This document shows positions 1 to 7,216 of a stretch of 9,777 bases of DNA, piece after piece; positions within the stretch are counted from its first letter, which is position 1; every line of letters begins with the position of its first letter. The translations under genes and the position numbers were made by a program. Under the pieces are notes generated by a model. It was not told where the DNA came from. It searched no databases and saw only the letters and a program-made list of their open reading frames with translations. Origin of the DNA: Myxococcota bacterium. Its GTDB lineage: Bacteria > Myxococcota > Polyangia > GCA-2747355 > JAKLHH01. The DNA is taken from positions 1-9,777 of the forward strand of contig JAKLHH010000195.1 of assembly GCA_022710245.1 (NCBI GenBank), in the 5' to 3' direction.

Positions 1-1449
1 ATCACCGAAGGTCACCTCGGCGGGCAGGTCGCTGTCGACGTGGCCCTTGTCGGTGATGGTCTTCGGCACGACGTGGCACTGCTCGCAGGGGACCGCCTTG
101 GCGAGCGGGCCGTCCTTGAGGTGCGCCGCGTGCGCGCCGGCGCCGCGCGAGGTGGGGTCGCTGCTGCCGTGGAGGTCGGGCGGGGGCGAGCCCTGAGCGC
201 CGCCGCCGTGGCAGCCCTCGCAGGTCGTGGTGGCGTCCTTGCGCCCGAGGGGGACCTTGCCGTCGAGGTGCAGCGCGACCTGGAGGAAGCGCACGCCGAC
301 CTGCGCGCCGTCGGAGAGTCGCTTGCCGGTGGGGATGCAGCCCGCCTCGCCCGGCGTGCAGCCCGCCACGCTCTGCTGGTGGCAGAGCTGGCACTCGGGT
401 CCGCCCAGTCCCTTGCCCGGCACGCCGTGGCAGGAGTCGCAGCCGAGCGTCGCGACCTGGTTCCACTTCACGTCCACGCGCTTGGCGGTCGGGTCCGCGA
501 GCGGCCCGCCGTGGCAGTAGGCGCCGGCGCAGGTGAGATTCTTCTCGTCATAGCCGCTGGTCGCGCCCTGCCCGGCGACGCCCGAGAAGACCACCTCCGC
601 CTTCAGATCGGTGCCGAGGTGGTCGGGGTCGCGGAGGGTGGCCGGCACGCGGTGGCAGTCGGTGCAGGCCGCGCCGGCCCAGATGCTGCTCCCCTTCAGG
701 TGAGCCTGGTGCGCGCCCACGCCTGCCGCCGTCGAGCTCAGGTTCCACGAGAGGTCGGTCGGGGGCGCCGCCGCACCGCGGCCGCCGCGGCGCGAGTCGC
801 CGTGACAGGCGGTGCAGCCCTCGGGGCCGTCCTGGTGGCAGGCGTAGCAGCTCACGCCGGCTGTGCCGCCGCGATAGTCGCGGCCGTGGCAGCCGGTGCA
901 GGTGTCGAAGTTCCAGGAGCGCTGGCGCAGGAAGCCGCCGTGGAACGTCTCCGCGCTGCGGTCCCCGGGGTAGAGCCAGCCCGGCGGGTGGACCTGCACG
1001 TCGTTGTAGGCGAGCTTGTCCTCCACCACCCAGCGACGGAGCAGCTGCTTATCGGTCTCGCGTCGCGCCTCGCGGCTCTCTCCCGGCGCCAGCTCGGCGT
1101 CGGTGGGCAGGAGGTAGCCCCAGTGGTTCACGTCGATCACCGGGTCGAGCCGGGCGAGGAGCGGGCTCTTCTCGTCCCCCGCCACCGCGTTGCGCACCTC
1201 GCTGCTGCCCGGGCCGAGCAGCCCCATATAAGAGGCGAGGTCATAGCCTCCGGCCGGGCGGGCAGACCCGGCGACCCCGCCAGCGCTGTGACAGCGCACG
1301 CAGCGCGCCGCCAGGAGAGGGGCGATGTTCTTGACGTAGGTCGCCTGCACGGCCGGCCGCGGCACGTCCGGAGGACGCACCTCACCGCACGCGGCGAGCA
1401 AGCTCAGCCAGACCGCGACAACCGAGACCACCGCGATGGGACGGGTCAT
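1..1449 (-). CDS. Multiheme c-type cytochrome lipoprotein with CX4CH motif (3' end beyond window)
   Basis: The 483 visible residues form an open frame with no stop before the left edge, so the C-terminus is missing. The N-terminus is a lipoprotein signal: MTRP, a hydrophobic stretch, then lipobox LAAC with the lipidated Cys at residue 21. Nine CXXCH heme sites start at residues 50, 184, 201, 212, 262, 337, 353, 410 and 455. One CX4CH site (CAGAYCH, residues 307-313) is typical of the Geobacter CxxxxCH/CXXCH cytochrome family. Residues about 35-80 resemble a single-heme cytochrome domain; the rest is a densely packed heme array, suited to long-range electron transfer at the outer membrane or cell surface. 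The start at 1449 has AGGGAG five bases upstream; in-frame ATGs at 1476 and 1488 are weaker alternatives. The gene is divergent from the fused cytochrome at 2196. The family call is firm; surface location and terminal acceptor are inferred. Confidence 0.9.
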   Translation of the reverse strand, partial: MTRPIAVVSVVAVWLSLLAACGEVRPPDVPRPAVQATYVKNIAPLLAARCVRCHSAGGVAGSARPAGGYDLASYMGLLGPGSSEVRNAVAGDEKSPLLARLDPVIDVNHWGYLLPTDAELAPGESREARRETDKQLLRRWVVEDKLAYNDVQVHPPGWLYPGDRSAETFHGGFLRQRSWNFDTCTGCHGRDYRGGTAGVSCYACHQDGPEGCTACHGDSRRGGRGAAAPPTDLSWNLSSTAAGVGAHQAHLKGSSIWAGAACTDCHRVPATLRDPDHLGTDLKAEVVFSGVAGQGATSGYDEKNLTCAGAYCHGGPLADPTAKRVDVKWNQVATLGCDSCHGVPGKGLGGPECQLCHQQSVAGCTPGEAGCIPTGKRLSDGAQVGVRFLQVALHLDGKVPLGRKDATTTCEGCHGGGAQGSPPPDLHGSSDPTSRGAGAHAAHLKDGPLAKAVPCEQCHVVPKTITDKGHVDSDLPAEVTFGD

Positions 1450-1835
1450 CCGGACTCCCTGGGTACGGTTCGTCATCCAGTTCTTCATCAAGCCACGTGC
1501 TCCGTGGTCGGGCGACAGCTCGCACGAGAGAGGCCCCCGTCATCTCATCCCGGAGCATCCCGCAGCGACGCGAGAACCGGGGCCGCAGCGTCCCTCGAGT
1601 AGATCATGGGTGCTGCGTTCGCGCATGCGAATTGTAGACCATTCCGGTATCATGCTCCGCCAGAAAAAACGACAGGCTCGTGAGGCGGCCGCCAGCACCC
1701 CGAACGGGCTCAGTCCTCGCGTCTCCGTGGCTGGTCGAGGATGAGCAGCGAGTCTGGCGGGAGGCTGGCCGCGAGGCCGGGCTGGACGCCACCTGCGTCG
1801 TGGGGTGCTCCGCTGCCGAGCAGAGGCGGGCCATT

Positions 1836-1893
1836 CTGGGGCCACGGTGTGGCTCCCAGGTCCGCGGACGTCCCATTCTGTCCGCGCGCGGAC
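1836..1893. repeat. Cluster of three palindromes
   Basis: Three inverted repeats lie side by side. At 1836-1859, CTGGGGCCAC pairs with GTGGCTCCCAG around a three-base loop with one bulge. At 1860-1869, GTCCGCGGAC is a perfect 10-base palindrome. At 1880-1893, GTCCGCGCGCGGAC is a perfect 14-base palindrome. The octamer CCATTCTG occurs at 1831 and again at 1873. The two GTCCGCG-type palindromes share half-sites, as expected for repeated binding sites of a dimeric regulator. They sit about 170-225 bases upstream of the candidate sigma-54 element, the usual range for enhancer-binding sites. A role is inferred only. Confidence 0.5.
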
Positions 1894-1953
1894 CCGAGCG
1901 GCGCCGCCAGCGTGTCAGGCTGACTCGCGAGGCGACCCCGGCGGGTCTCGGCG

Positions 1954-1989
1954 GGCACGCCCAACCGGGCGTGCCTGATCGGGCGCCCG
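1954..1989. repeat. Perfect hairpin followed by a 10-base palindrome
   Basis: GGCACGCCC (1954-1962) and GGGCGTGCC (1967-1975) are perfect 9-base arms around the loop AACC. The perfect palindrome CGGGCGCCCG follows at 1980-1989. No T-run follows the hairpin, so a classical intrinsic terminator is unlikely. The pair lies about 75-110 bases upstream of the sigma-54-type element and could be an operator. Confidence 0.45.
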
Positions 1990-2061
1990 CTGGCTGCTGC
2001 TGCCCAGGGCCATTTTTGCTGGGCTCTGGCCAGGTCGAAGCAGGGGCTGAGGTCGCTCCAG

Positions 2062-2077
2062 TGGTATGGTGCTTGCT
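2062..2077 (+). promoter_or_regulatory. Candidate sigma-54 (-24/-12) promoter for the fused cytochrome
   Basis: TGGTATGGTGCTTGCT matches the sigma-54 pattern TGGYAYG-N4-TTGCW, with the invariant GG and GC separated by exactly ten bases. It points toward the cytochrome gene and would leave a leader of roughly 105 bases before its ATG. Palindromes 70-230 bases upstream are well placed for an enhancer-binding protein. In Geobacter, genes for inner-membrane bc-type cytochromes have been linked to sigma-54-type regulators, which makes this plausible. No regulator gene is visible in the window. Confidence 0.5.
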
Positions 2078-2195
2078 CCCGCGGCACCCGGATGCGGGCG
2101 GCGATGGGACGAGGTCACTTGCTGGTCGCGGCAGCTACGCACCGCCGCCCGACGTGTGCGGCGCCGCGACAGTTCAGAGAAGAGGACGGGACCTG

Positions 2196-4292
2196 ATGCG
2201 ACTGCTGATCATCTCGACCGCGCTCGCCGCGGTGCTCTGGCCGGCGTCGGCGCAGGCCGAGGACGGCTGCCTCACCTGCCACCGCGACCCGAAGCTGCTG
2301 CAGCGGGTAGCGCGCCCCGGCCGCGACCTCGTCCTCGACCCCGCGGCGCTGGCCAAGTCGGTCCACGCGGACCTCGGTTGCACCGACTGCCACACCCAGC
2401 TCGCCGACGCCGACGCCAGCAAGCCGCACGCGGCCAAGCTCGGCCCGCCGAGCTGCAAGAGCTGCCACGACAAGCCCGCCGAGGTCTACGCCGGGAGCGT
2501 GCACGGTCGCGCGGCGGCCAAGGGCGACCGCGACGTCGCGCAGTGCGGCGACTGTCACGGCGCGCACGACATCGTGAAGGTCAAGGACCCGCGCTCGCGC
2601 GTGGCCAAGCTGCAGCTCCCCTTCACCTGCGCCAAGTGCCACAAGAACACCGAGCTGGCGAAGCAGCACGGGATCAAGGCGCCCGAGGCGGCCAAGCAGT
2701 ACATGGAGAGCATCCACGGCCGCGGCCTGCTGCAGATGGGGCTCATCGTGGCGCCCTCCTGCACCGACTGCCACGGCGCGCACGAGATCCAGCCGGCCAA
2801 GGACCCGCGCTCGCCGGTGAGCCACGCGCGCGTGCCCTCCACCTGCGGCAAGTGCCACGTCGGCGTCGACCGGATCTACGAGAAGAGCATCCACGGCCAG
2901 CTCCTCGCGCGGAAGGACTCGCGCGGCCCGGTCTGCGTCGACTGCCACACGGCGCACCAGATCAACAGCACGCGCGGCGGCCAGTTCCGCCTGGCCAGCG
3001 ACGAGCGCTGCGGGCGCTGCCACATGGATCGCCTGGAGCGCTACCGCGAGACCTACCACGGCAAGGCCGCCGCGCTCGGCCAGGGCAAGGTCGCCGCCTG
3101 CTACGACTGCCACGGCCATCACGACGTGCTCCCCGTGGCCAACCCGGCCTCGCGGCTGCACGCGAACCACAAGCTCGAGACCTGCCGCCAGTGCCACCCG
3201 AAGGCGACCGAGAAGTTCACCGGCTACATGGCGCACGCGGATCACACGGACAGGAAGGGCTACCCGGGCCTCTACTGGGCCTACGTCCTGATGACCGCGC
3301 TCCTCCTCGGCGTCTTCGCCTTCTTCGGCCTCCACACGGTGCTCTGGCTGGTGCGGTCGATCGCGCTCTGGCTGCGCGACCCGAAGGCCTTCCGCGAGGC
3401 GAAGGCGAAGGTGCGCTCCCAGAGCGGCCGCATGTACGTCCGCTTCCGCCCCATCGATCGCTTCACCCACTTCCTGGTCATCCTCAGCTTCCTCCTGCTG
3501 GTGCTGACCGGGATGCCGCTGAAGTTCTACTACACCGCCTGGGCGCGCTGGATGTTCGACTGGATGGGAGGCGCCGACGTGGCCGCGGCGCTGCACCGCC
3601 TCGGCGCCGTCATCACGCTCATCTACTTCGGCGTCCACCTCCTCAGCCTGGCGGGCTCGATCATGCGCAACCGCTTCCAGTACCGCGACGAGCGCGGCAA
3701 GTTCCGGCTGCGCCGCTTCCTCGGCTTCGTCTTCGGGCCCGACTCGCCGATGCCGAACTGGCAGGACGTGAAGGACTTCATCGCCCACCAGAAGTGGTTC
3801 TTCGGGCGCGGCCCGCGGCCGCAGTTCGACCGCTGGACCTACTGGGAGAAGTTCGACTACCTGGCGGTCTTCTGGGGCGTGGCCATGATCGGGCTCTCGG
3901 GGCTGATCATGTGGTTCCCGACCTTCTTCACGCGCGCGCTGCCCGGCTGGGTGATCAACGCCGCGCTCATCGTGCACAGCGACGAGGCGCTCCTCGCGGC
4001 GGGCTTCATCTTCACCTTCCACTTCTTCAACGTGCACTTCCGCATCGAGAAGTTCCCGATGGACTCGGTCATCTTCTCCGGCCGCATCAGCGAGGAGGAG
4101 ATGCTGCACGAGCGCAAGCGCCTCTACGACCGGCTGAAGGCCGCCGGCCGGCTCGAGGCCGAGCAGGTGAAGGACGAGTGGATGGCGTGGAAGCGTATCT
4201 TCAACCCCATCGGGATGCTCGCCTTCTCCATCGGGGTCGCGCTGATCGTGGCGATCTACTGGGCGATGATCAGCCGGCTCGTGCGCGGGTAG
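2196..4292 (+). CDS. CbcL-like fused 11-heme cytochrome c / membrane cytochrome b, quinol:periplasm electron transfer
   Basis: This 698-residue protein begins with a signal peptide (residues 1-21, ending AQA). Eleven CXXCH sites follow at residues 25, 62, 87, 117, 145, 189, 217, 247, 272, 302 and 330. From about residue 360 there are six hydrophobic segments (about 360-385, 423-443, 463-487, 553-575, 586-612 and 672-695) with His in or near several of them (for example H425, H467, H481). This matches a HydC/FdnI-type diheme cytochrome b. The layout is that of Geobacter CbcL, which has nine c hemes, and suggests a quinol-oxidising inner-membrane enzyme passing electrons to periplasmic carriers. 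ATG 2196 is chosen because it directly precedes the signal peptide, with GAGGA nine bases upstream; the frame is open further upstream but that part is not protein-like. The architecture is clear; the direction of electron flow is inferred. Confidence 0.9.
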   Translation: MRLLIISTALAAVLWPASAQAEDGCLTCHRDPKLLQRVARPGRDLVLDPAALAKSVHADLGCTDCHTQLADADASKPHAAKLGPPSCKSCHDKPAEVYAGSVHGRAAAKGDRDVAQCGDCHGAHDIVKVKDPRSRVAKLQLPFTCAKCHKNTELAKQHGIKAPEAAKQYMESIHGRGLLQMGLIVAPSCTDCHGAHEIQPAKDPRSPVSHARVPSTCGKCHVGVDRIYEKSIHGQLLARKDSRGPVCVDCHTAHQINSTRGGQFRLASDERCGRCHMDRLERYRETYHGKAAALGQGKVAACYDCHGHHDVLPVANPASRLHANHKLETCRQCHPKATEKFTGYMAHADHTDRKGYPGLYWAYVLMTALLLGVFAFFGLHTVLWLVRSIALWLRDPKAFREAKAKVRSQSGRMYVRFRPIDRFTHFLVILSFLLLVLTGMPLKFYYTAWARWMFDWMGGADVAAALHRLGAVITLIYFGVHLLSLAGSIMRNRFQYRDERGKFRLRRFLGFVFGPDSPMPNWQDVKDFIAHQKWFFGRGPRPQFDRWTYWEKFDYLAVFWGVAMIGLSGLIMWFPTFFTRALPGWVINAALIVHSDEALLAAGFIFTFHFFNVHFRIEKFPMDSVIFSGRISEEEMLHERKRLYDRLKAAGRLEAEQVKDEWMAWKRIFNPIGMLAFSIGVALIVAIYWAMISRLVRG

Positions 4293-4614
4293 GAGAAGGT
4301 GCGCCGGCGCGGAGGGCCCGGGGTCTTGCGTGACCCCCGGCCACGATCAACAATGCTCGACAAGCAAACGCACTGAAGCAGTACAGCAGAGGATCCCGGC
4401 CGGCGAGACGAGACGGAAGCTCCACCGACTACCGCTCCTCCTCCTCGTGAGCACCTCGTGAGCCCCTCGCCGCTCCAGGCCACCCAGCACTCAGGGTTCT
4501 AGGCCGGAACCCGCACCCGAAGCTGGCCGGGACGCAGATGACCCCAGAGCTGTGCGCGCCGATCAGGCAGCGGTCTGCCCTGCCGACGCCGCGCTCGTGA
4601 GGTGAAGACAAGAG
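4293..4614. other. Intergenic region before the sigma factor gene
   Basis: This 322-base gap has no credible gene on either strand. It contains the hairpin at 4315-4342, an AT-richer patch at about 4343-4390 that may hold the sigma gene promoter, and a short tandem repeat (CCTCGTGAGC at 4443 and 4454, period 11). GAGGTGA at 4599-4605 is the likely ribosome binding site for the sigma gene. Confidence 0.5.
4315..4342 (+). terminator. Strong hairpin after the fused cytochrome gene
   Basis: GGCCCGGGGTC (4315-4325) and GACCCCCGGCC (4332-4342) form an 11-position stem with a single C-C mismatch around the loop TTGCGT, starting 23 bases after the stop codon. The position suits transcript termination or 3'-end protection. 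No T-run follows, as is common in GC-rich genomes, so termination is not certain. It separates this gene from the sigma factor gene. Confidence 0.55.
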
Positions 4615-6270
4615 ATGGAACCACGTCAGCCCAGGTCAGAGCAGAAGCGGTCTCGCCCTCATCGCGGAGCGTCCGAGGGACGCGTGCAGGGCGAAGTGCC
4701 CCGTGGCAGTCTCGAGACCCGAACCTTCGAGGACTGGCAGGAGGCAGGCGAGGAGGACCCCGAGGTGGTGCGCGAGCGCAAGATCAAGGCGGCCATCGAC
4801 GATCCGCTGCGCGCCTACATGCAGAAGATCGCCGCCGTACGGCTGCTGACGCGCGAGGGGGAGGTGGCGATCGCGAGGCGGATCGAGGCGGGGCGCGAGC
4901 AGGTGCTCCACCACCTCTTCAGCAGCCCGCTGGTGATCCAGGAGATGATCCTCGCGGGCCAGCGGCTGAAGAAGGGGCTGCTCGCCCTCCGCGAGCTGGT
5001 CCACCTCCCCGAGGAGGGGGAGCCCGGCGACGATGAGGAGCTGCAGCACGCGCGGATCGTCGCGCTGACCTCGCGGCTGCAGCAGCTCGAGGCCGAGCGC
5101 CAGCGCCTCGACGCGCGGACGCGCGATCGGCGCCTCTCCGAGGAGAACCGGCGCGCGACGCGCGACAAGGCCGAGCGCGCGGCCGAGCACGTCCGCGCCC
5201 TGCTCCGCGAGCTCGACCTCAGCCCGGCCTTCGTCGGCCGGCTCGCCCGCCAGCTGCGCGAGCTGGCGACGAGGCTCGGCCGCGCGGAGGCGGAGCTGGC
5301 GGCGCTGAAGCACGCGACGGGCCTCGGGCCGACGGAGCTCGACTCGGTGCTGCGCCGCGCGCGGCGAGGCGGCCAGGAGCGTCAGCGCGTGCTCGTCAGG
5401 CTGGGGCTCACCGAGGCAGAGCTGGCCGGGATCCCCGAGCGCCTCCGCCGGGCACGCGAGACGATCAGCAGCGTCGAGCGCGAGGCCGGCCAGCCCGCCG
5501 AGGAGCTGCAGCGCTCCTGCCGCGAGCTGCGCCAGGGCGAGCGCGAGGCGGAGCGGGGCAAGAACGAGCTGGTCGAGGCCAACCTGCGCCTCGTCGTGAG
5601 CATCGCCAAGAAGTACGGCGGGCGTGGGCTCCACCTCCTCGACCTCATCCAGGAGGGCAACCTCGGGCTGATCAAGGCGGTGGAGAAGTTCGATTACCGG
5701 CGCGGGTTCAAGTTCTCGACCTACGCGACCTGGTGGATCCGGCAGGCGATCACGCGCGCGATCTCGGACCGGGCGCGGACCATCCGCATCCCCGTGCACA
5801 TGCACGAGACGGTGAACAAGCTCGGCCGCGTCCGCCACGTGCTGATGAACAGCCTCGGGCGCGAGCCGACGGCCGAGGAGCTCTCGGAGAAGCTGGACCT
5901 CTCGCTGGAGCGGGTGCGGAGCGCGCTGAACCTGGTCAAGGAGCCCATCTCCCTGGAGCTGCCGGTGGGCACCGAGGAGGACGCGCGGCTGGTGAACCTG
6001 ATCGAGGACCGCGAGGTGATGAACCCGTCCGAGGCGCTCATCTCCGTCGACATGGTCGAGCAGACCCGGCGCGTGCTGGCGAGCCTGAGCTACCGCGAGG
6101 AGAAGGTGCTGCGGATGCGCTTCGGCATCGGCGAGCGGAACGAGCACACCCTCGAGGAGGTCGGGCAGAGCTTCGACGTGACCCGCGAGCGCATCCGGCA
6201 GATCGAGGCGAAGGCGCTCGACAAGCTGCGGCACCGCTCGGGCGCGCTGAAGGGGTTCATCGAGCGCTGA
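4615..6270 (+). CDS. rpoD: RpoD/SigA-type sigma-70 factor lacking region 1.1
   Basis: This 551-residue sigma factor directs RNA polymerase to promoters. Region 1.2 begins at [10 protein letters not shown] (residue 63). A charged, helix-rich non-conserved region fills about 95-315. Region 2 starts at [11 protein letters not shown] (316), with DLIQEGN and the melting motif STYATWW (W373, W374). Region 4.2 is a helix-turn-helix from [11 protein letters not shown] (512) to about 540, keeping R524, E525, R528 and Q529 for -35 contact. The large insert between 1.2 and 2 is typical of proteobacterial primary sigmas, but the roughly 60 residues before region 1.2 do not look like region 1.1. Region 2.4 reads [11 protein letters not shown]386 stands where E. 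coli has Gln437, while T389 (Thr440) is kept. No dnaG or rpsU lies next to it, so it may be a second, group 2-like sigma. The start has GAGGTGA about nine bases upstream. Confidence 0.88.
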   Translation: MEPRQPRSEQKRSRPHRGASEGRVQGEVPRGSLETRTFEDWQEAGEEDPEVVRERKIKAAIDDPLRAYMQKIAAVRLLTREGEVAIARRIEAGREQVLHHLFSSPLVIQEMILAGQRLKKGLLALRELVHLPEEGEPGDDEELQHARIVALTSRLQQLEAERQRLDARTRDRRLSEENRRATRDKAERAAEHVRALLRELDLSPAFVGRLARQLRELATRLGRAEAELAALKHATGLGPTELDSVLRRARRGGQERQRVLVRLGLTEAELAGIPERLRRARETISSVEREAGQPAEELQRSCRELRQGEREAERGKNELVEANLRLVVSIAKKYGGRGLHLLDLIQEGNLGLIKAVEKFDYRRGFKFSTYATWWIRQAITRAISDRARTIRIPVHMHETVNKLGRVRHVLMNSLGREPTAEELSEKLDLSLERVRSALNLVKEPISLELPVGTEEDARLVNLIEDREVMNPSEALISVDMVEQTRRVLASLSYREEKVLRMRFGIGERNEHTLEEVGQSFDVTRERIRQIEAKALDKLRHRSGALKGFIER

Positions 6271-6614
6271 GCCGCCCCGCCGAGCCGCCGCGCCGCGTCG
6301 CGGTCGACGCGTACCCATGCGGGGGCTCGAGCCGTGGCCGCGCTGAGCTCCCGCGGCGGCGATGTTTCCGGCCGGGTGCGAGAACGCTCGCGCGGCAGTG
6401 CCGCGAGCCTGCCGCGATCTGATGTTCGGCAGAGAACGGAGCGGCGGCGTGGACGATCCATGGCCGTCCCGTCGACGATCAAGGAGCCGGCGCTGGCACG
6501 AGCGCTGCACCCCGGATCGAGCAGCCGGAGACGTGGGGTGCGGCCGGGCGCCGGGTGGCCGGCCCCACTCTCCGGCGCTTCAAGGCTCACGCGCTCACTG
6601 GTCCGCGCGCCGTC
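6271..6614. other. Convergent intergenic region with several hairpins
   Basis: This 344-base gap lies between two genes that end toward each other, and no open frame in it looks like a protein. It holds inverted repeats: CGCGTCG/CGACGCG around CGGT (6294-6311), a bulged GC-rich stem at 6386-6408, GCACCCC/GGGGTGC (6507-6541) and GGCCGG/CCGGCC (6542-6564). None is followed by a T-run. They may end or stabilise the two flanking transcripts. A sigma-54-like element at 6494-6509 on the plus strand has no gene downstream on that strand. Confidence 0.5.
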
Positions 6615-7127
6615 TCAGCGCAGCTGGCCCGCGATCGCCGCGAAGAGCTGCGGCAGCTCGCGCCCGGCGCCCGAGCGCGCCATCCAGCGCGGCAGCGAAC
6701 CGCCGAGGTCGAGCTGCACCTGATAGCGCGCCTGCGTGGCGCGGCCGCCGAGCGTCGGCTGCAGGAGCCAGCCTCCGGTGTGCGTCCAGACGCGCACCAC
6801 GCCGCGGCTGGGCGCGGGGCCGCGCTGGTTCGCGCAGGCGAACTTGACCCAGAGCTGGCTGCCCCGGGCGCCCCAGCTGACCGCGAGGGTGTAGTCGCGG
6901 TCGTCGAGGACGGGCAGATCGAGGCGCTGGTAGACGACGAGCTCGGAGCGACCGCGCGAGAGGACGCGGCTCTCGGCCACGCCCTTGACCACGCGGGCGT
7001 GGCGCCCGTAGTCGGTGAGCACCCCCTGCACGCGCGCGGGCGGCGCGGCGAAGCTCCCCTCGGCCGCGAGGTCGACCAGCGACGAGCCGCGGAGCCGGTA
7101 GACCACCACCGGCCCGCGGTGGATCAC
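6615..7127 (-). CDS. START/SRPBCC-like (steroidogenic acute regulatory lipid-binding fold) protein
   Basis: This protein has 170 residues from the GTG at 7127. It shows START-like signatures: VVVYR near the N-terminus, an aspartate-tyrosine pair (D39, Y40) in the first helix, DDRDY at 75-79, a GGW segment at 118-120 and GGSLPRWM at 142-149 followed by a closing amphipathic helix. Such domains bind hydrophobic ligands; the ligand here is unknown. No signal peptide is seen. The frame stays open upstream to a stop at 7191-7193, and a perfect AAGGAGG (7187-7181) lies five bases before an in-frame CTG at 7175. The GTG has no good ribosome binding site. The true start may therefore be CTG 7175, giving 186 residues and a fuller first helix. 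It is the last gene of a minus-strand cluster, 41-89 bases after the cytochrome c gene depending on the start. Confidence 0.72.
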   Translation of the reverse strand: MIHRGPVVVYRLRGSSLVDLAAEGSFAAPPARVQGVLTDYGRHARVVKGVAESRVLSRGRSELVVYQRLDLPVLDDRDYTLAVSWGARGSQLWVKFACANQRGPAPSRGVVRVWTHTGGWLLQPTLGGRATQARYQVQLDLGGSLPRWMARSGAGRELPQLFAAIAGQLR

Positions 7128-7172
7128 CTCGTAGCCGCGGCTGCCGAGCGCGATGCTGAGGTCGAGGAGCTC

Positions 7173-7187
7173 CAGGCCCTCCTCCTT
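7173..7187 (-). promoter_or_regulatory. Ribosome binding site that argues for a CTG start of the START gene
   Basis: On the minus strand AAGGAGGAGGG (7187-7177) is followed by C and then CTG (7175-7173), in frame with the START-like protein. AAGGAGG-to-CTG spacing is five bases. No ATG, GTG or TTG lies in this frame between the upstream stop (7191-7193) and GTG 7127. The GA-rich run could instead simply encode Lys-Glu-Glu, but the codons before CTG belong to no longer frame. Confidence 0.4.
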
Positions 7188-7216
7188 CTGTCAGAGTGCC
7201 AGAGGAGTCTAGCACC

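Larger units (their letters stand above)
1450..2195. other. Long divergent intergenic region, no credible gene
   Basis: This 746-base stretch lies between two divergent cytochrome genes. Open frames here give Arg/Pro/Gly-rich low-complexity translations with no recognisable motif, and I see no tRNA. It holds a short AT-richer patch around 1618-1680 (including an A6 run at 1663-1668), a cluster of palindromes at 1836-1989 and a sigma-54-type element at 2062-2077. Its length and inverted repeats suit a shared control region for both genes, possibly with a long 5' leader. I could not find a convincing promoter for the minus-strand gene. Confidence 0.6.

Noticed and set aside
40..1602. Long plus-strand open frame opposite the lipoprotein cytochrome
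   Set aside because: It is antisense to a gene with ten heme motifs; its Ala/Val/Arg/Gly-rich translation is the usual shadow in GC-rich DNA.
1680..2195. In-frame upstream extension of the fused cytochrome
   Set aside because: The added residues have no protein-like pattern and would place the signal peptide internally; ATG 2196 has a ribosome site.
2115..4109. Minus-strand open frame of 664 codons opposite the fused cytochrome
   Set aside because: Low-complexity Ala/Val/Glu/Arg translation with no motif; the plus strand has eleven heme sites and membrane segments.
4357..4387. Sigma-70-like promoter TCGACA-N19-TACAGC before the sigma gene
   Set aside because: The spacer is too long and the -10 matches only three of six bases.
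4443..4463. Tandem copy of CCTCGTGAGC, period 11
   Set aside because: Only two copies; too short to support a functional repeat or CRISPR-like array.
4636..6510. Minus-strand open frame opposite the sigma factor gene
   Set aside because: Shadow of a clear sigma-70 gene; Leu/Arg/Ala-rich without domain features.
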